Below, piece by piece: positions 1 through 7,235 of a stretch of 64,000 nucleotides of DNA. The position numbers and the translations under genes were made by a program. The notes beneath the pieces were generated by a model, which was not told the DNA's origin, did not search any database, and saw only the letters and a list, made by a program, of their open reading frames with translations. Location: contig JAHABX010000006.1 of the NCBI GenBank assembly GCA_018376135.1, positions 62,001-126,000 on the forward strand. The letters run 5' to 3'. The stretch is from Clostridiales bacterium. Its GTDB lineage: Bacteria; Bacillota; Clostridia; Lachnospirales; Lachnospiraceae. How positions within the stretch are numbered: the first letter of the stretch is position 1; every line of letters begins with the position of its first letter.

Positions 1-491
1 TCGCGGAGAAGGGACTGAATCAGACCAAGACAGTGGGAGATCTGCTGGGTCCCTGTCTGTTTGCCGTGCTGATGGGGGCATCCCGTATGTATTATGGCAG
101 ATTTGGAGATAAGATTGATCTGAGAAGATTTATGACAGGAAGTGCAGTGCTCTGCATTGGAAGTTATCTGCTTGCCATACTCATGCAGAATCCTCTGCTT
201 GCCCTTATGGGATGTGCTCTTTGCGGTCTGTCCGTGGGGATCATGTGGCCCGGAACCTTCAGCCTGGCAGCGAAGGGATGTCCTCAGGGCGGAACGCTTA
301 TGTTCGGACTGCTGGCGCTTGCAGGAGATGTGGGATGTGCGGCTGGTCCGGGTGTGGTAGGTGTTATTTCCGGGATTCGTCCGGAGTATGGAATTAAGGC
401 TGGACTGGCGGCTGCCATTGTGTTCCCGTGTGCGATGCTGGTGATGCTGAGAGGAATGCTGCGGGGGAGAGAAAAGCAGGAAATCGTTTGA
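1..491 (+). CDS. MFS transporter, C-terminal part (5' end outside window)
   Basis: The open frame enters from the left edge (first full codon at position 3) and ends at the TGA at 489-491, so the true start lies upstream. About 160 residues are visible. They form four to five hydrophobic segments separated by short basic loops. The loop RFGDKIDLRRF follows a GxxxGR-like turn, as in major facilitator superfamily carriers, and GIMWPGTFSLAAKGCPQGG resembles the central region of sugar or drug MFS carriers. It would sit in the cytoplasmic membrane as a secondary transporter. The substrate cannot be read from this fragment. The assignment rests on hydrophobicity pattern and loop motif, not on a full-length match. 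Confidence 0.7.
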   Translation, partial: AEKGLNQTKTVGDLLGPCLFAVLMGASRMYYGRFGDKIDLRRFMTGSAVLCIGSYLLAILMQNPLLALMGCALCGLSVGIMWPGTFSLAAKGCPQGGTLMFGLLALAGDVGCAAGPGVVGVISGIRPEYGIKAGLAAAIVFPCAMLVMLRGMLRGREKQEIV

Positions 492-600
492 TAAAATCTT
501 TATAAAATTTAAGAATTTCCCCACCCGCTTTGGGTGTACAATGATTGTATGATGTTGGAGCTAAAAGATATTTTGACCATGATTTGTACAACAGAGGGAC

Positions 601-1368
601 ATGATGGGAACGAGACAGAGAAAAAGACCTGTGAGCAGCAGGAGAAGAAGGCGCAGACGCATACGCAGGATTCAGGCATGGACAGCCCGGATCCTGGTCG
701 TGGCGTTCGCGCTTTTCTTGTGTTTTCTGCTGGCGTTTGGTGGACGTTGGATATGGGAGAGACTGAACGGGGATGCAGAAGAAGCCTTTTGGGAAGGAGC
801 AGATCCGGGACTGGAGGTGCCGGATGGAGAACCGGTGATTGTACTGGATGCGGGGCACGGAGGAGAGGACCAGGGCACCTCTTACGGTGAATTGCTGGAA
901 AAGGATCTGAATCTGAGCGTTACGCTGCTTTTGAAAGAAAGACTGCAGGAAAGCGGAGCAGCGGTGGTGCTGATCAGAGACGGTGATGAGAAGGTGGAGC
1001 TGGAGGAGCGTGCCAGGATCGCAAACCGGCTGAAGGCAGATCTCTTCGTGAGCATTCATTGCAATTACTGTGAGGACGACGAAGGGGTACAGGGCTTCGA
1101 GTGCTATTATCGGGAGGGCAGTGAAGAAGGGGCGCTTCTGGCAGAGGGAATACTCCGTGAGATAGAAGGAACCGGGGAAATCATCAGCAGAGGTCTGAAA
1201 ACTGCCGATTTCCGGGTGCTGAGAAAGACCAATATGCCGGCGGTTCTGGCTGAGCTTGGGTATTTCTCCAACGGGGAGGAGCGCAGGAGGCTGGCAGACG
1301 AGAGCTATCAGGAAATGCTGGCGGAGCATCTGGCGGCAGGCATCCTTGCTTATGAGATTTCTAATTGA
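601..1368 (+). CDS. N-acetylmuramoyl-L-alanine amidase (Amidase_3), membrane-anchored
   Basis: This is a zinc hydrolase that cuts the bond between N-acetylmuramic acid and L-alanine in peptidoglycan. The 255-residue product starts with a very basic stretch (Arg/Lys-rich, residues 3-25), followed by one membrane segment at about residues 30-50, so it is anchored with the enzyme domain outside. The Amidase_3 domain runs from about residue 78 to the end. Zinc ligands are the His of DAGHGG, the Glu of EKDLNL and the His of SIHCN, and the catalytic Glu is in AELGYFSN. Length fits a single-domain CwlD/LytC-type enzyme; no cell-wall-binding repeats are present. Start: ATG 601 (or the adjacent ATG 604) after AGAGGGAC. 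It could be a sporulation or a vegetative amidase. Confidence 0.88.
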   Translation: MMGTRQRKRPVSSRRRRRRRIRRIQAWTARILVVAFALFLCFLLAFGGRWIWERLNGDAEEAFWEGADPGLEVPDGEPVIVLDAGHGGEDQGTSYGELLEKDLNLSVTLLLKERLQESGAAVVLIRDGDEKVELEERARIANRLKADLFVSIHCNYCEDDEGVQGFECYYREGSEEGALLAEGILREIEGTGEIISRGLKTADFRVLRKTNMPAVLAELGYFSNGEERRRLADESYQEMLAEHLAAGILAYEISN

Positions 1369-1431
1369 GAAAAAAAGTGAAAAGAGTTAAGATAGAGGAA
1401 ATACGTTACGAAAGAAAGCGGGGGAATGAAT

Positions 1432-2292
1432 ATGTGGATCGGATATGCGGTGGGATCCGCACTATTTGCGGGACTGACCTCCATACTGGCAAAATGCGGG
1501 ATCCGGAAAACGGATTCCAATGTGGCGACAGCGATCAGAACCATTGTGGTGCTGGCATTTTCATGGATCATGGTATTTGTTGTGGGTTCACAGGATATGC
1601 TGGCGGAGGTTCCGACCAGAACTTATCTGTTCCTGATACTTTCCGGTCTGGCGACCGGCGCATCCTGGCTGTGCTATTTTAAGGCGCTGCAGCTTGGCAA
1701 TATCAATAAGGTCGTACCCATTGACAAGTCCAGTACCGTGCTGACGATAATTCTGGCATTCCTGTTTCTGGGAGAGCCGGTTGGTATCTGGAAGCTTCTG
1801 GGTATTGTCGGCATCGGTGCGGGCACGCTTTTGATGATCCAGAAGAAGGAGGGCGCAGAGCAGAAGGAGGAAGGAAAAGGATGGCTTGTGTATGCGCTTC
1901 TGTCCGCTGTATTTGCCAGCCTGACCGCGATCCTTGGCAAGGTGGGGATCACGGGGATCGAATCCAATCTGGGAACTGCCATCCGCACGGGGGTAGTGCT
2001 GGTCATGGCATGGGTCGTGGTCTTCGTGACCGGGAAGCAGAAGACGATCCGCAGCATTCCGCCCAGGGAGCTTTTGTTCATTGTTCTTTCCGGCTTTGCC
2101 ACAGGTGCATCCTGGCTGTGCTATTACAAGGCGCTCCAGGATGGACAGGCAAGCATTGTGGTGCCCATCGACAAGCTGAGCATTCTCGTGACCATCGCCT
2201 TCTCCTATGTGGTATTTAAGGAACGGCTCTCGCAAAAAGCATGGCTGGGTCTTGTGCTGATCGTGGCAGGAACACTGGTCATGCTGCTTTAG
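1432..2292 (+). CDS. EamA/DMT-family transporter with duplicated halves
   Basis: This is a drug/metabolite transporter superfamily membrane protein of 286 residues with ten predicted membrane helices in two EamA repeats. The halves are unusually alike: both carry ATGASWLCYxKALQ, VVPIDK and a (S/T)NxxTAIRT block at equivalent places (about residues 20-85 and 165-235). They are joined by a short charged linker (QKKEGAEQKEEGKG). The best start is ATG 1432, because the GGGGG ribosome site at 1420-1424 is 7 nt away; ATG 1426 would be only 1 nt away. The substrate is unknown; members export or import small metabolites. It is unrelated in function to its neighbours as far as the sequence shows. Confidence 0.85.
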   Translation: MWIGYAVGSALFAGLTSILAKCGIRKTDSNVATAIRTIVVLAFSWIMVFVVGSQDMLAEVPTRTYLFLILSGLATGASWLCYFKALQLGNINKVVPIDKSSTVLTIILAFLFLGEPVGIWKLLGIVGIGAGTLLMIQKKEGAEQKEEGKGWLVYALLSAVFASLTAILGKVGITGIESNLGTAIRTGVVLVMAWVVVFVTGKQKTIRSIPPRELLFIVLSGFATGASWLCYYKALQDGQASIVVPIDKLSILVTIAFSYVVFKERLSQKAWLGLVLIVAGTLVMLL

Positions 2293-2295
2293 GGC

Positions 2296-2324
2296 TTGCC
2301 TTTTAGGAAAAGTCATGTTATATT
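2296..2324 (+). promoter_or_regulatory. Promoter of the ABC-F leader
   Basis: TTGCCT at 2296-2301, a 17-nt spacer and TATATT at 2319-2324 form a good sigma-A promoter. It begins just after the eamA-type gene and would start transcription near 2331, about 280 nt before the ABC-F start codon. Confidence 0.6.
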
Positions 2325-2384
2325 AGCAAAAGATGCGGCGGCAGCGGTGTGCCTTCGCAAGTATATAGAGAAAAGGGTGAAAAG

Positions 2385-2396
2385 ATGAAGAGATAA
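2385..2396 (+). CDS. Three-codon upstream ORF (Met-Lys-Arg-stop)
   Basis: ATG AAG AGA TAA lies 5 nt after a GGGTG ribosome site (2375-2379) inside the ABC-F leader. Its size and place fit a leader peptide whose translation senses ribosome-targeting drugs. The match of ribosome site and minimal ORF could be chance; there is no other evidence of translation. Confidence 0.4.
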   Translation: MKR

Positions 2397-2541
2397 TCTG
2401 GATTTCGTGTAAACAGGAATGCTTTCAGGGGCTGTCCACAGACAGCCATGGATTTCTGTTGCCGGATGACAGGTATTCGTCTTCATCTGCTTTGTTTTTC
2501 GGGAGGTATCCTGTGAAGATAAAGCAGGTCTTTTGGCGTAT

Positions 2542-2582
2542 GGTCTGTTCTCGGCAGGAAAGTCCGGGAGCAGACCTTTTTT
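2542..2582 (+). terminator. Intrinsic terminator/attenuator upstream of the ABC-F gene
   Basis: A 13-bp stem (2542-2554 with 2564-2576, two G-U pairs, 9-nt loop) is followed by six T residues (2577-2582). It lies between the promoter and the gene it leads into, with the ribosome site AAGGAG 17 nt downstream, so it is a conditional terminator rather than the end of the preceding operon. Confidence 0.8.
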
Positions 2583-2613
2583 GTACGCAGATATGCGGAA
2601 AGGAGTTGATTCT

Positions 2614-4185
2614 ATGTTACAGATTCGGAATCTGACGATTACACATAAAAAAGATCTGCGGGAGCTGGTCAGGGATTTTTCCCTGTGCCTGAATTCCGGA
2701 GACAAGGCGGCACTGATCGGTGAAGAGGGAAACGGGAAATCCACGCTGCTGAAGATGCTGTATGATCCTTCCCTGGTGGAGGCGTATGCGGAATATACCG
2801 GTAGCATCGATAAAGCAGGAATAAAGCCAGGGTATCTGCCGCAGGAGCTTTCTGAAGAGCAAAAGGAGCTGGGAGTCTATGAATTCTGCTGTCTGGATCC
2901 GCTGTTCTATGATATTTCTCCCGGGGAGCTGGCACGGATGGCAGGACAGATGGGTATCCCGGCAGAGCTTTTTTACTCGGATCAGAAGCTGGGAAGTCTG
3001 TCGGGAGGAGAAAAGGTGAAACTGCAGCTTGCGTGCATCCTTTTGAAGCAGCCGGATGTACTGCTGCTGGACGAGCCGTCCAATGATATTGATATGGAGA
3101 CCCTGAGATGGCTGGAGCGTCTCATACAGGACAGCCGGATCCCGGTACTGTATATTTCTCATGACGAGGTGCTTCTGGAAAATACGGCAAATCTGATCAT
3201 TCATATGGAACAGGTGCGGAGAAAAACCGTTCCGCGGGTGTCGGTGGTCCGCTGTGGTTACCGGGAATACGTGGAAAATCGTCTTGCCGGGCTTCAGAAG
3301 CAAGAGAAGGATGCCAGAAATGAGCGGAAGGAATATGAGAAGCAGCAGGAGCGTTTCCGTCAGATCCAGCAGAAGGTCGAGCACCAGCAGAATGCCATCA
3401 GCAGGCAGGATCCCCACGGAGGATATCTGCTGAAGAAAAAGATGCGTGCCGTGAAGGCACAGGAGCGGCGATTCCAGCGGGAGCATGAACGTTTTACGGA
3501 GCTGCCCGATACGGAGAATGCGATCTTTATCAAATTCGGAGAACAGGTGCAGATGCCCAATGGCAAACGGGTGCTGGAATATGAAAAGGAGGAGCTGACG
3601 GTGGATGACCGAGTGCTGGCGCGGAACATCCGTCTGGAGGTTACAGGACCCAGGAGGGTATGTATCATTGGCAGAAATGGAGTCGGCAAATCTACTATGT
3701 TAAGGGACATTGCCCGGCAGCTTCTTGCCCGGAACGATCTTCACGCCTGCTATATGCCCCAGAACTATGAGGAGCTTCTGGATATGGAGCAGACTCCGGT
3801 GGAATACCTGACCGTGACCGGTGAGAAGGAGGAGCAGGATCGTATCGGCACCTGGCTTGGCAGCATGAAATACACGGCGGATGAGATGAAGCATCCCATA
3901 AGGGAGCTGTCCGGAGGACAGAAGGCAAAGCTTATGCTGCTGCAGATGTCCATGCAGAAATGTGATGTATTGATACTGGATGAGCCGACCCGGAATTTCT
4001 CCCCCTTATCAGCCCCGGTCATTCGGAACATCTTGAAAAGCTTCCGGGGTGCGATTATCAGCGTATCCCATGACCGGAAATATATCCGGGAGGTGTGTAC
4101 GGATGTGTATGAGCTGAAGGAGGATGGGCTGCAGAGGGTAGAACAATGGATAGATGAACAAAAGAAAATATACCATATGAGGTAA
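2614..4185 (+). CDS. ABC-F family ATPase (ribosome-protection type)
   Basis: The 523-residue product has two ABC ATPase domains and no membrane segment. Domain 1 has Walker A GEEGNGKST, signature LSGGEKVKL and Walker B LLLDEPSNDID. Domain 2 has GRNGVGKST, LSGGQKAKL and LILDEPTRNFSPLS. Between them (about residues 215-300) is a Lys/Glu/Gln-rich linker that in this family reaches into the ribosome's tRNA site. Such proteins either rescue translation or dislodge lincosamide, streptogramin or pleuromutilin antibiotics. The unusual D-loop (TRNFSPLS instead of TNHLD) recurs in Firmicute ABC-F proteins. Start ATG 2614 has AAGGAG at 2599-2604; the longer frame from 2533 would begin inside the terminator stem. 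The attenuator-like leader favours a resistance role, but this is inference. Confidence 0.88.
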   Translation: MLQIRNLTITHKKDLRELVRDFSLCLNSGDKAALIGEEGNGKSTLLKMLYDPSLVEAYAEYTGSIDKAGIKPGYLPQELSEEQKELGVYEFCCLDPLFYDISPGELARMAGQMGIPAELFYSDQKLGSLSGGEKVKLQLACILLKQPDVLLLDEPSNDIDMETLRWLERLIQDSRIPVLYISHDEVLLENTANLIIHMEQVRRKTVPRVSVVRCGYREYVENRLAGLQKQEKDARNERKEYEKQQERFRQIQQKVEHQQNAISRQDPHGGYLLKKKMRAVKAQERRFQREHERFTELPDTENAIFIKFGEQVQMPNGKRVLEYEKEELTVDDRVLARNIRLEVTGPRRVCIIGRNGVGKSTMLRDIARQLLARNDLHACYMPQNYEELLDMEQTPVEYLTVTGEKEEQDRIGTWLGSMKYTADEMKHPIRELSGGQKAKLMLLQMSMQKCDVLILDEPTRNFSPLSAPVIRNILKSFRGAIISVSHDRKYIREVCTDVYELKEDGLQRVEQWIDEQKKIYHMR

Positions 4186-4238
4186 CTCCCGAATTTAAGT
4201 ATTTATAAAATAATTTATTAGACGGAGAGTAAAATAGT

Positions 4239-4709
4239 ATGAATTTTGAAGATTTTTGTGCAAAGTTAGAAATTTTAGATGAAGAAGAAGGGAATAGGGT
4301 TAGAGACAAATATATAGAAAAATTTGTTGATGCAAAGCATCCGTTATATGAATCTCAAATAAAGCACAGACATAAGTTTTCGGATGGATATTGTTATGAG
4401 GGTTATTTGTGGGACTATTTAAAAAGTAAATATTTTATAGAAAAAGAAAAAATAGGAGAAAAAGCAAAGACATTGGGTACCATATATGTTTTCTGGGATA
4501 TACATTCTTGTGAGAGGATATTTGTAAAAAATTATTGGAAATTCGGAAAAAATACGGTACTTAAATTGCCATTCAGTATTTTGATGGAGGGACAGCAGTA
4601 TTTACCAGAAGATATTTATATCTTTGATGAAAAGATGACATGGACATTTGTAATAACCCATGAAGACATTGATGGTACATGTTATTGTTTGAAATCTGGC
4701 AATATATAA
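4239..4709 (+). CDS. Hypothetical protein, possibly immunity-like
   Basis: The 156-residue product is not confidently recognised. It is soluble, acidic and rich in aromatic residues, with no signal peptide or membrane segment. The blocks HRHKFSDGYCYEGYLWDYLK and DEKMTWTFVITHED look like those of small Firmicute proteins often found as orphan immunity or DUF4275-like proteins; this resemblance is from memory and weak. A ribosome site (GGAGAG) precedes ATG 4239. The gene opens an AT-rich segment and its codon use (many AAA, ATA, TTA) differs clearly from the flanking genes, which suggests acquisition. It is followed in the same frame, across one TAA, by the next open frame. Confidence 0.5.
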   Translation: MNFEDFCAKLEILDEEEGNRVRDKYIEKFVDAKHPLYESQIKHRHKFSDGYCYEGYLWDYLKSKYFIEKEKIGEKAKTLGTIYVFWDIHSCERIFVKNYWKFGKNTVLKLPFSILMEGQQYLPEDIYIFDEKMTWTFVITHEDIDGTCYCLKSGNI

Positions 4710-4814
4710 TGTGGTGTAACAAAATGCCTGATAAGATATGTAAATTGCAGAGATATCAGGGACGTTACAAGAAAAGAATTTGAATTAATAAAAGATAAAA
4801 TAGAGAAATTTATT

Positions 4815-5129
4815 GTGATGCTTGGTGGCAACAAAGTATCTGTTGATTTGCCCTATGAGCAGGCAACACTTTTCTGTTTCCAAAATGATATTTTGAAAAG
4901 TAATTTTAAAAGACCGGTTTTTGAGTATAATGGGCTGTATTATAGAGTGGATGAAATATGTTTTCCCAATAAACCTTTTATCGTTATAGAATGTGGAACA
5001 TATGACGAACTTTTGAAAAATTGTATGGAAGATGTGGATCCTTTCCCATGTGATTTAACAGATGATGAATTACTGGCTGAGGTAAAGTATTCATTGGGGA
5101 TGGAATTAAAGAAGGAGAATATGTGGTAG
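4815..5129 (+). CDS. Hypothetical protein, probably N-terminally truncated
   Basis: The listed start gives 104 residues, but the frame stays open back to 4710 and reads as plausible protein there (for example VNCRDIRDVTRKEFELIKDK), without any ATG. Either a non-AUG start is used or the 5' end was lost. The product is acidic and soluble with a C-terminal LTDDELLAEVKYSLGMEL helix. No family is recognised; size and context resemble immunity-type proteins. AT-rich codon use matches the preceding gene. It may be a pseudogene. Confidence 0.4.
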   Translation: MMLGGNKVSVDLPYEQATLFCFQNDILKSNFKRPVFEYNGLYYRVDEICFPNKPFIVIECGTYDELLKNCMEDVDPFPCDLTDDELLAEVKYSLGMELKKENMW

Positions 5130-5526
5130 TTCATTATCTGCCCCATTCCGGAGCAGCAGAATTGGTAGAACGTGTCCAACTGGATAATTAAATATTTGCT
5201 GGATTAAAGAATTATCTGTTTTGGCAAAATAATTTTAAGTAAAAGAAGATGTCAAGTATGAGGATAGTTTGGCTGGTGTTTTGCGTTGTGTTTTAATTGG
5301 TTGTATTATATGTTGAAATGTAATTGACAAAATACATTTTGTATACTAATATAATATATAAGATGTTGAGGTTAAAAGGTATTTTGCCCCGGGCATCATA
5401 TATAAAGAAATCTGTAATTCATTTGCAAATGCAGTCTGGCGATTCGCCAAGTTTTCAGAAGAAAAATTAAATACAGGCGGAATCCCGGCGGACTGATCAC
5501 CCCTGCAATTCTGCCAAAGGAGGATT
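5130..5526 (+). other. Intergenic AT-rich stretch without an intact gene
   Basis: A 22-codon frame beginning GTG 5123 (VVVHYLPHSGAAELVERV...) after AAGGAG may be a gene tail. The stretch 5324-5352 contains a promoter (listed separately). The rest shows stop codons in all frames and reads as decayed sequence leading into the Rpn remnant. Confidence 0.45.
5324..5352 (+). promoter_or_regulatory. Promoter with palindromic operator-like site
   Basis: TTGACA at 5324-5329, 17 nt, then TAATAT at 5347-5352. The spacer contains the perfect palindrome ATACA-TTT-TGTAT (5332-5344), placed where a repressor would block RNA polymerase. The next reading frame downstream is the Rpn-type remnant at 5527. Confidence 0.5.
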
Positions 5527-6132
5527 ATGGGGAAGATCAACAATGAACTTAACAATTTTTTCCGGGACAACCAGGAATTTGCAGATCTGGTGAATCTGTA
5601 CGTGTATCATGGAGAGAAGGTGATCCGCCCGGAGGAGCTGGAGGATGAAGGTCAGGTCATATATCCGGAGGATCATAAGGGACAGAAGCATGAGCTTCGG
5701 AATGATGTGAGCAAGCGACACAAAAGAGGGCTGTCTTATCGGTTATTCTGTCTGGAGCATGCAGAGAGCTGTGAGGGGCAGCTGAAGTATGTGCTGAAGC
5801 TGCTGCAGTTAGATCAGGATAGACATGCAGTTTATAAAGAAGTTTCAGGAAATTCCGAGTACCGGAATCTGAAGCCTGAGACAGGAAAGGTTATGTCAGC
5901 ATTGCTGGGGAACCCCAGTGTGGAAAGATGCATCGAAGAACAATGTAATGAAGAAGGAGGCAAGGTGAACATGTGCAAAGCGTTGGAGGATTGGGAGAGA
6001 GAAGCAAAGCAGCAAGGAAAAGCGGAGGGAGTCAAATCTCTTATAGAGAAGCTTGGAGTGGATGTGGAAAAGGCATGTGAGCTTATTGGAATTACCGTAG
6101 AAGAATATTCGCAGATGGAAATGGAACTTTAA
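5527..6132 (+). pseudogene. Rpn-type PD-(D/E)XK nuclease/transposase-family gene with the core deleted
   Basis: The 201-codon frame keeps the two ends of the Rpn (recombination-promoting nuclease) family common in Lachnospiraceae. The N-terminus has FADLVNLYVYHGEKVIRPEEL and the degenerate RHKRGLSYRLFCLEH. The C-terminus has GKVMSALLGNP, CKALEDWEREAKQQGKAEG and the terminal helix LGVDVEKACELIGITVEEY. Full-length relatives are about 300 residues or more and carry the nuclease core between these parts; here FCLEHAESC joins directly to EGQLKYVLKLL. The gene therefore looks like an in-frame internal deletion and the product should be inactive as a nuclease. Ribosome site AAAGGAGG lies before ATG 5527. 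Family assignment is from sequence memory. Confidence 0.65.
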
Positions 6133-6214
6133 CAGATGGATAGCAATATTCCGATAAGGGATGCATATTTCCAGAGGGGAAGTACGTTCTAAATATTTAA
6201 TGGAAGCATAGCAT

Positions 6215-6266
6215 CGGAGGTGATTCGGGACTAAAAAGGTTTTGAATTACCTCCGCTTTTATTTTG
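6215..6266 (+). terminator. Intrinsic terminator after the Rpn remnant
   Basis: CGGAGGTGATTC (6215-6226) pairs with GAATTACCTCCG (6244-6255, one G-U pair), followed by CTTTTATTTT. An outer CATAGC/GCTATG pairing could lengthen the stem. Confidence 0.6.
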
Positions 6267-6465
6267 CTATGAATCTGACAGTTGCCGGGCAATTCCAACA
6301 AGTCTGACAGCTTGACTGCATACGCGAAAATCGCAGCAGTGAGTAAGTTTTACTTGCTCGCTTGCAGGGAGAGGTATATGCTGGAAGTGAGTGAACTGAA
6401 CCGTTCACCGATCATGGCAATTACATCTATGCAACCTGCACCAGGAACCGGTTTATTGGAGAAAA

Positions 6466-6606
6466 ATGGAAGAAAAGTTGCATTATAGATTCTTATTAGA
6501 GGGGAAAGAAATTTTCCGTATTCCTTATGATGATATCAGTTATCTTGAGAGTGCGGTAAAAATTATGAGTGATGAGATAATACACAATCTTTCCGGGAGC
6601 TTATAA
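6466..6606 (+). pseudogene. LytTR DNA-binding-domain relic
   Basis: A 46-codon frame contains LLEGKEIFRIPYDDISYLES, which resembles the first strands of a LytTR DNA-binding domain, where a KEIFRIPYxDIxYLES pattern is typical. The frame then stops, well short of the roughly 100 residues the domain needs, and no response-regulator receiver domain precedes it. It is probably the remainder of a transcription-regulator gene in this eroded region. Confidence 0.4.
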
Positions 6607-6771
6607 AAGTATGAAGTTTCTTATGCTCTGCAGCATATATCCCGGGAAAATGAGCTGGAGATGGAAAATGGTAAGAGTAGTAGCTGAGGTTGAAATATCT
6701 TAAGATATCACTGTAAGCAGCAATACAATAAAAACAGGGTTTCGAGTTACACTGAAAATCGGAGGTAAAGT

Positions 6772-7170
6772 ATGCTTCGGGCAGACTGTATACAGGAGAG
6801 TTGCTTTGTGAACAGAAAGATAATAGTAGTAATATTTCTTTTTATATTTATTTTCTTGATCAGACCATATGTGAAAGCAGAAATATTAACATATCAACAT
6901 AAACAGGAGTTTGAAAATCTTACAGATAATATATGGCCTATAAATGCAGTGGAATTTATGAGGGTAATTGATTATTCTTCAAGTGAAGCGACTATATATT
7001 GTGATAATTCGTTGGCTGTATTTGTTTGCTATTTTCATAAGAATAATGATACATGGGAGTTAGTAACCTGGAAATGTATCTGGGCAAGATATGGAAATGC
7101 AGATGAGTGGTTCTATCCCTATTATCCCCATTGCAGAGAAAGAGAAGATGCAAACCATATTTTCAGATAA
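6772..7170 (+). CDS. Hypothetical membrane-anchored or secreted small protein
   Basis: The 132-residue product has a hydrophobic segment at about residues 16-31 (IIVVIFLFIFIFLI) with a positive N-side, so it is either a signal anchor or a signal peptide. The rest is a hydrophilic, aromatic-rich domain (WELVTWKCIWARYGNADEWFYPYYP). No family is recognised. Ribosome site GGAGGT is 5 nt before ATG 6772, which supports expression. AT-rich codon use places it in the same acquired segment as the genes from 4239 on. Confidence 0.5.
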   Translation: MLRADCIQESCFVNRKIIVVIFLFIFIFLIRPYVKAEILTYQHKQEFENLTDNIWPINAVEFMRVIDYSSSEATIYCDNSLAVFVCYFHKNNDTWELVTWKCIWARYGNADEWFYPYYPHCREREDANHIFR

Positions 7171-7235
7171 CGAATCGTTGAAGGAAATTTTGTTTGCAAT
7201 GACAAGTTAAGGATTACTGGAAGGAGAAATAGACG

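Larger units (their letters stand above)
2331..2613 (+). promoter_or_regulatory. Long 5' leader of the ABC-F gene, probable transcription attenuator
   Basis: The 320-bp stretch between the transporter gene and the ABC-F gene is a leader, not empty sequence. It holds a tiny ORF (2385-2396), a hairpin GGCTGTC/GACAGCC (2430-2436 with 2441-2447), and an intrinsic terminator (2542-2582) ending 31 nt before the start codon. ACAGAC at 2438-2443 could instead pair with GTCTGT at 2543-2548, the 5' arm of the terminator, which would be a simple antiterminator. ABC-F resistance genes of Firmicutes are often controlled by ribosome-stalling attenuators of this layout; that the same happens here is inferred. 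Confidence 0.6.
6133..6771 (+). other. Gene-poor stretch of decayed sequence
   Basis: No intact gene is seen in these 639 bases. They contain a terminator-like hairpin (6215-6266), a LytTR-like relic (6466-6606) and otherwise broken frames. A 68-codon frame at 6282-6488 overlaps the relic out of frame and has no ribosome site, so it is not called. Confidence 0.5.

Noticed and set aside
534..890. 118-codon frame overlapping the amidase start
   Set aside because: Overlaps the amidase in another frame and has no conserved motif.
6282..6488. 68-codon frame in the decayed island
   Set aside because: No ribosome site, no recognisable domain, overlaps the LytTR relic out of frame.
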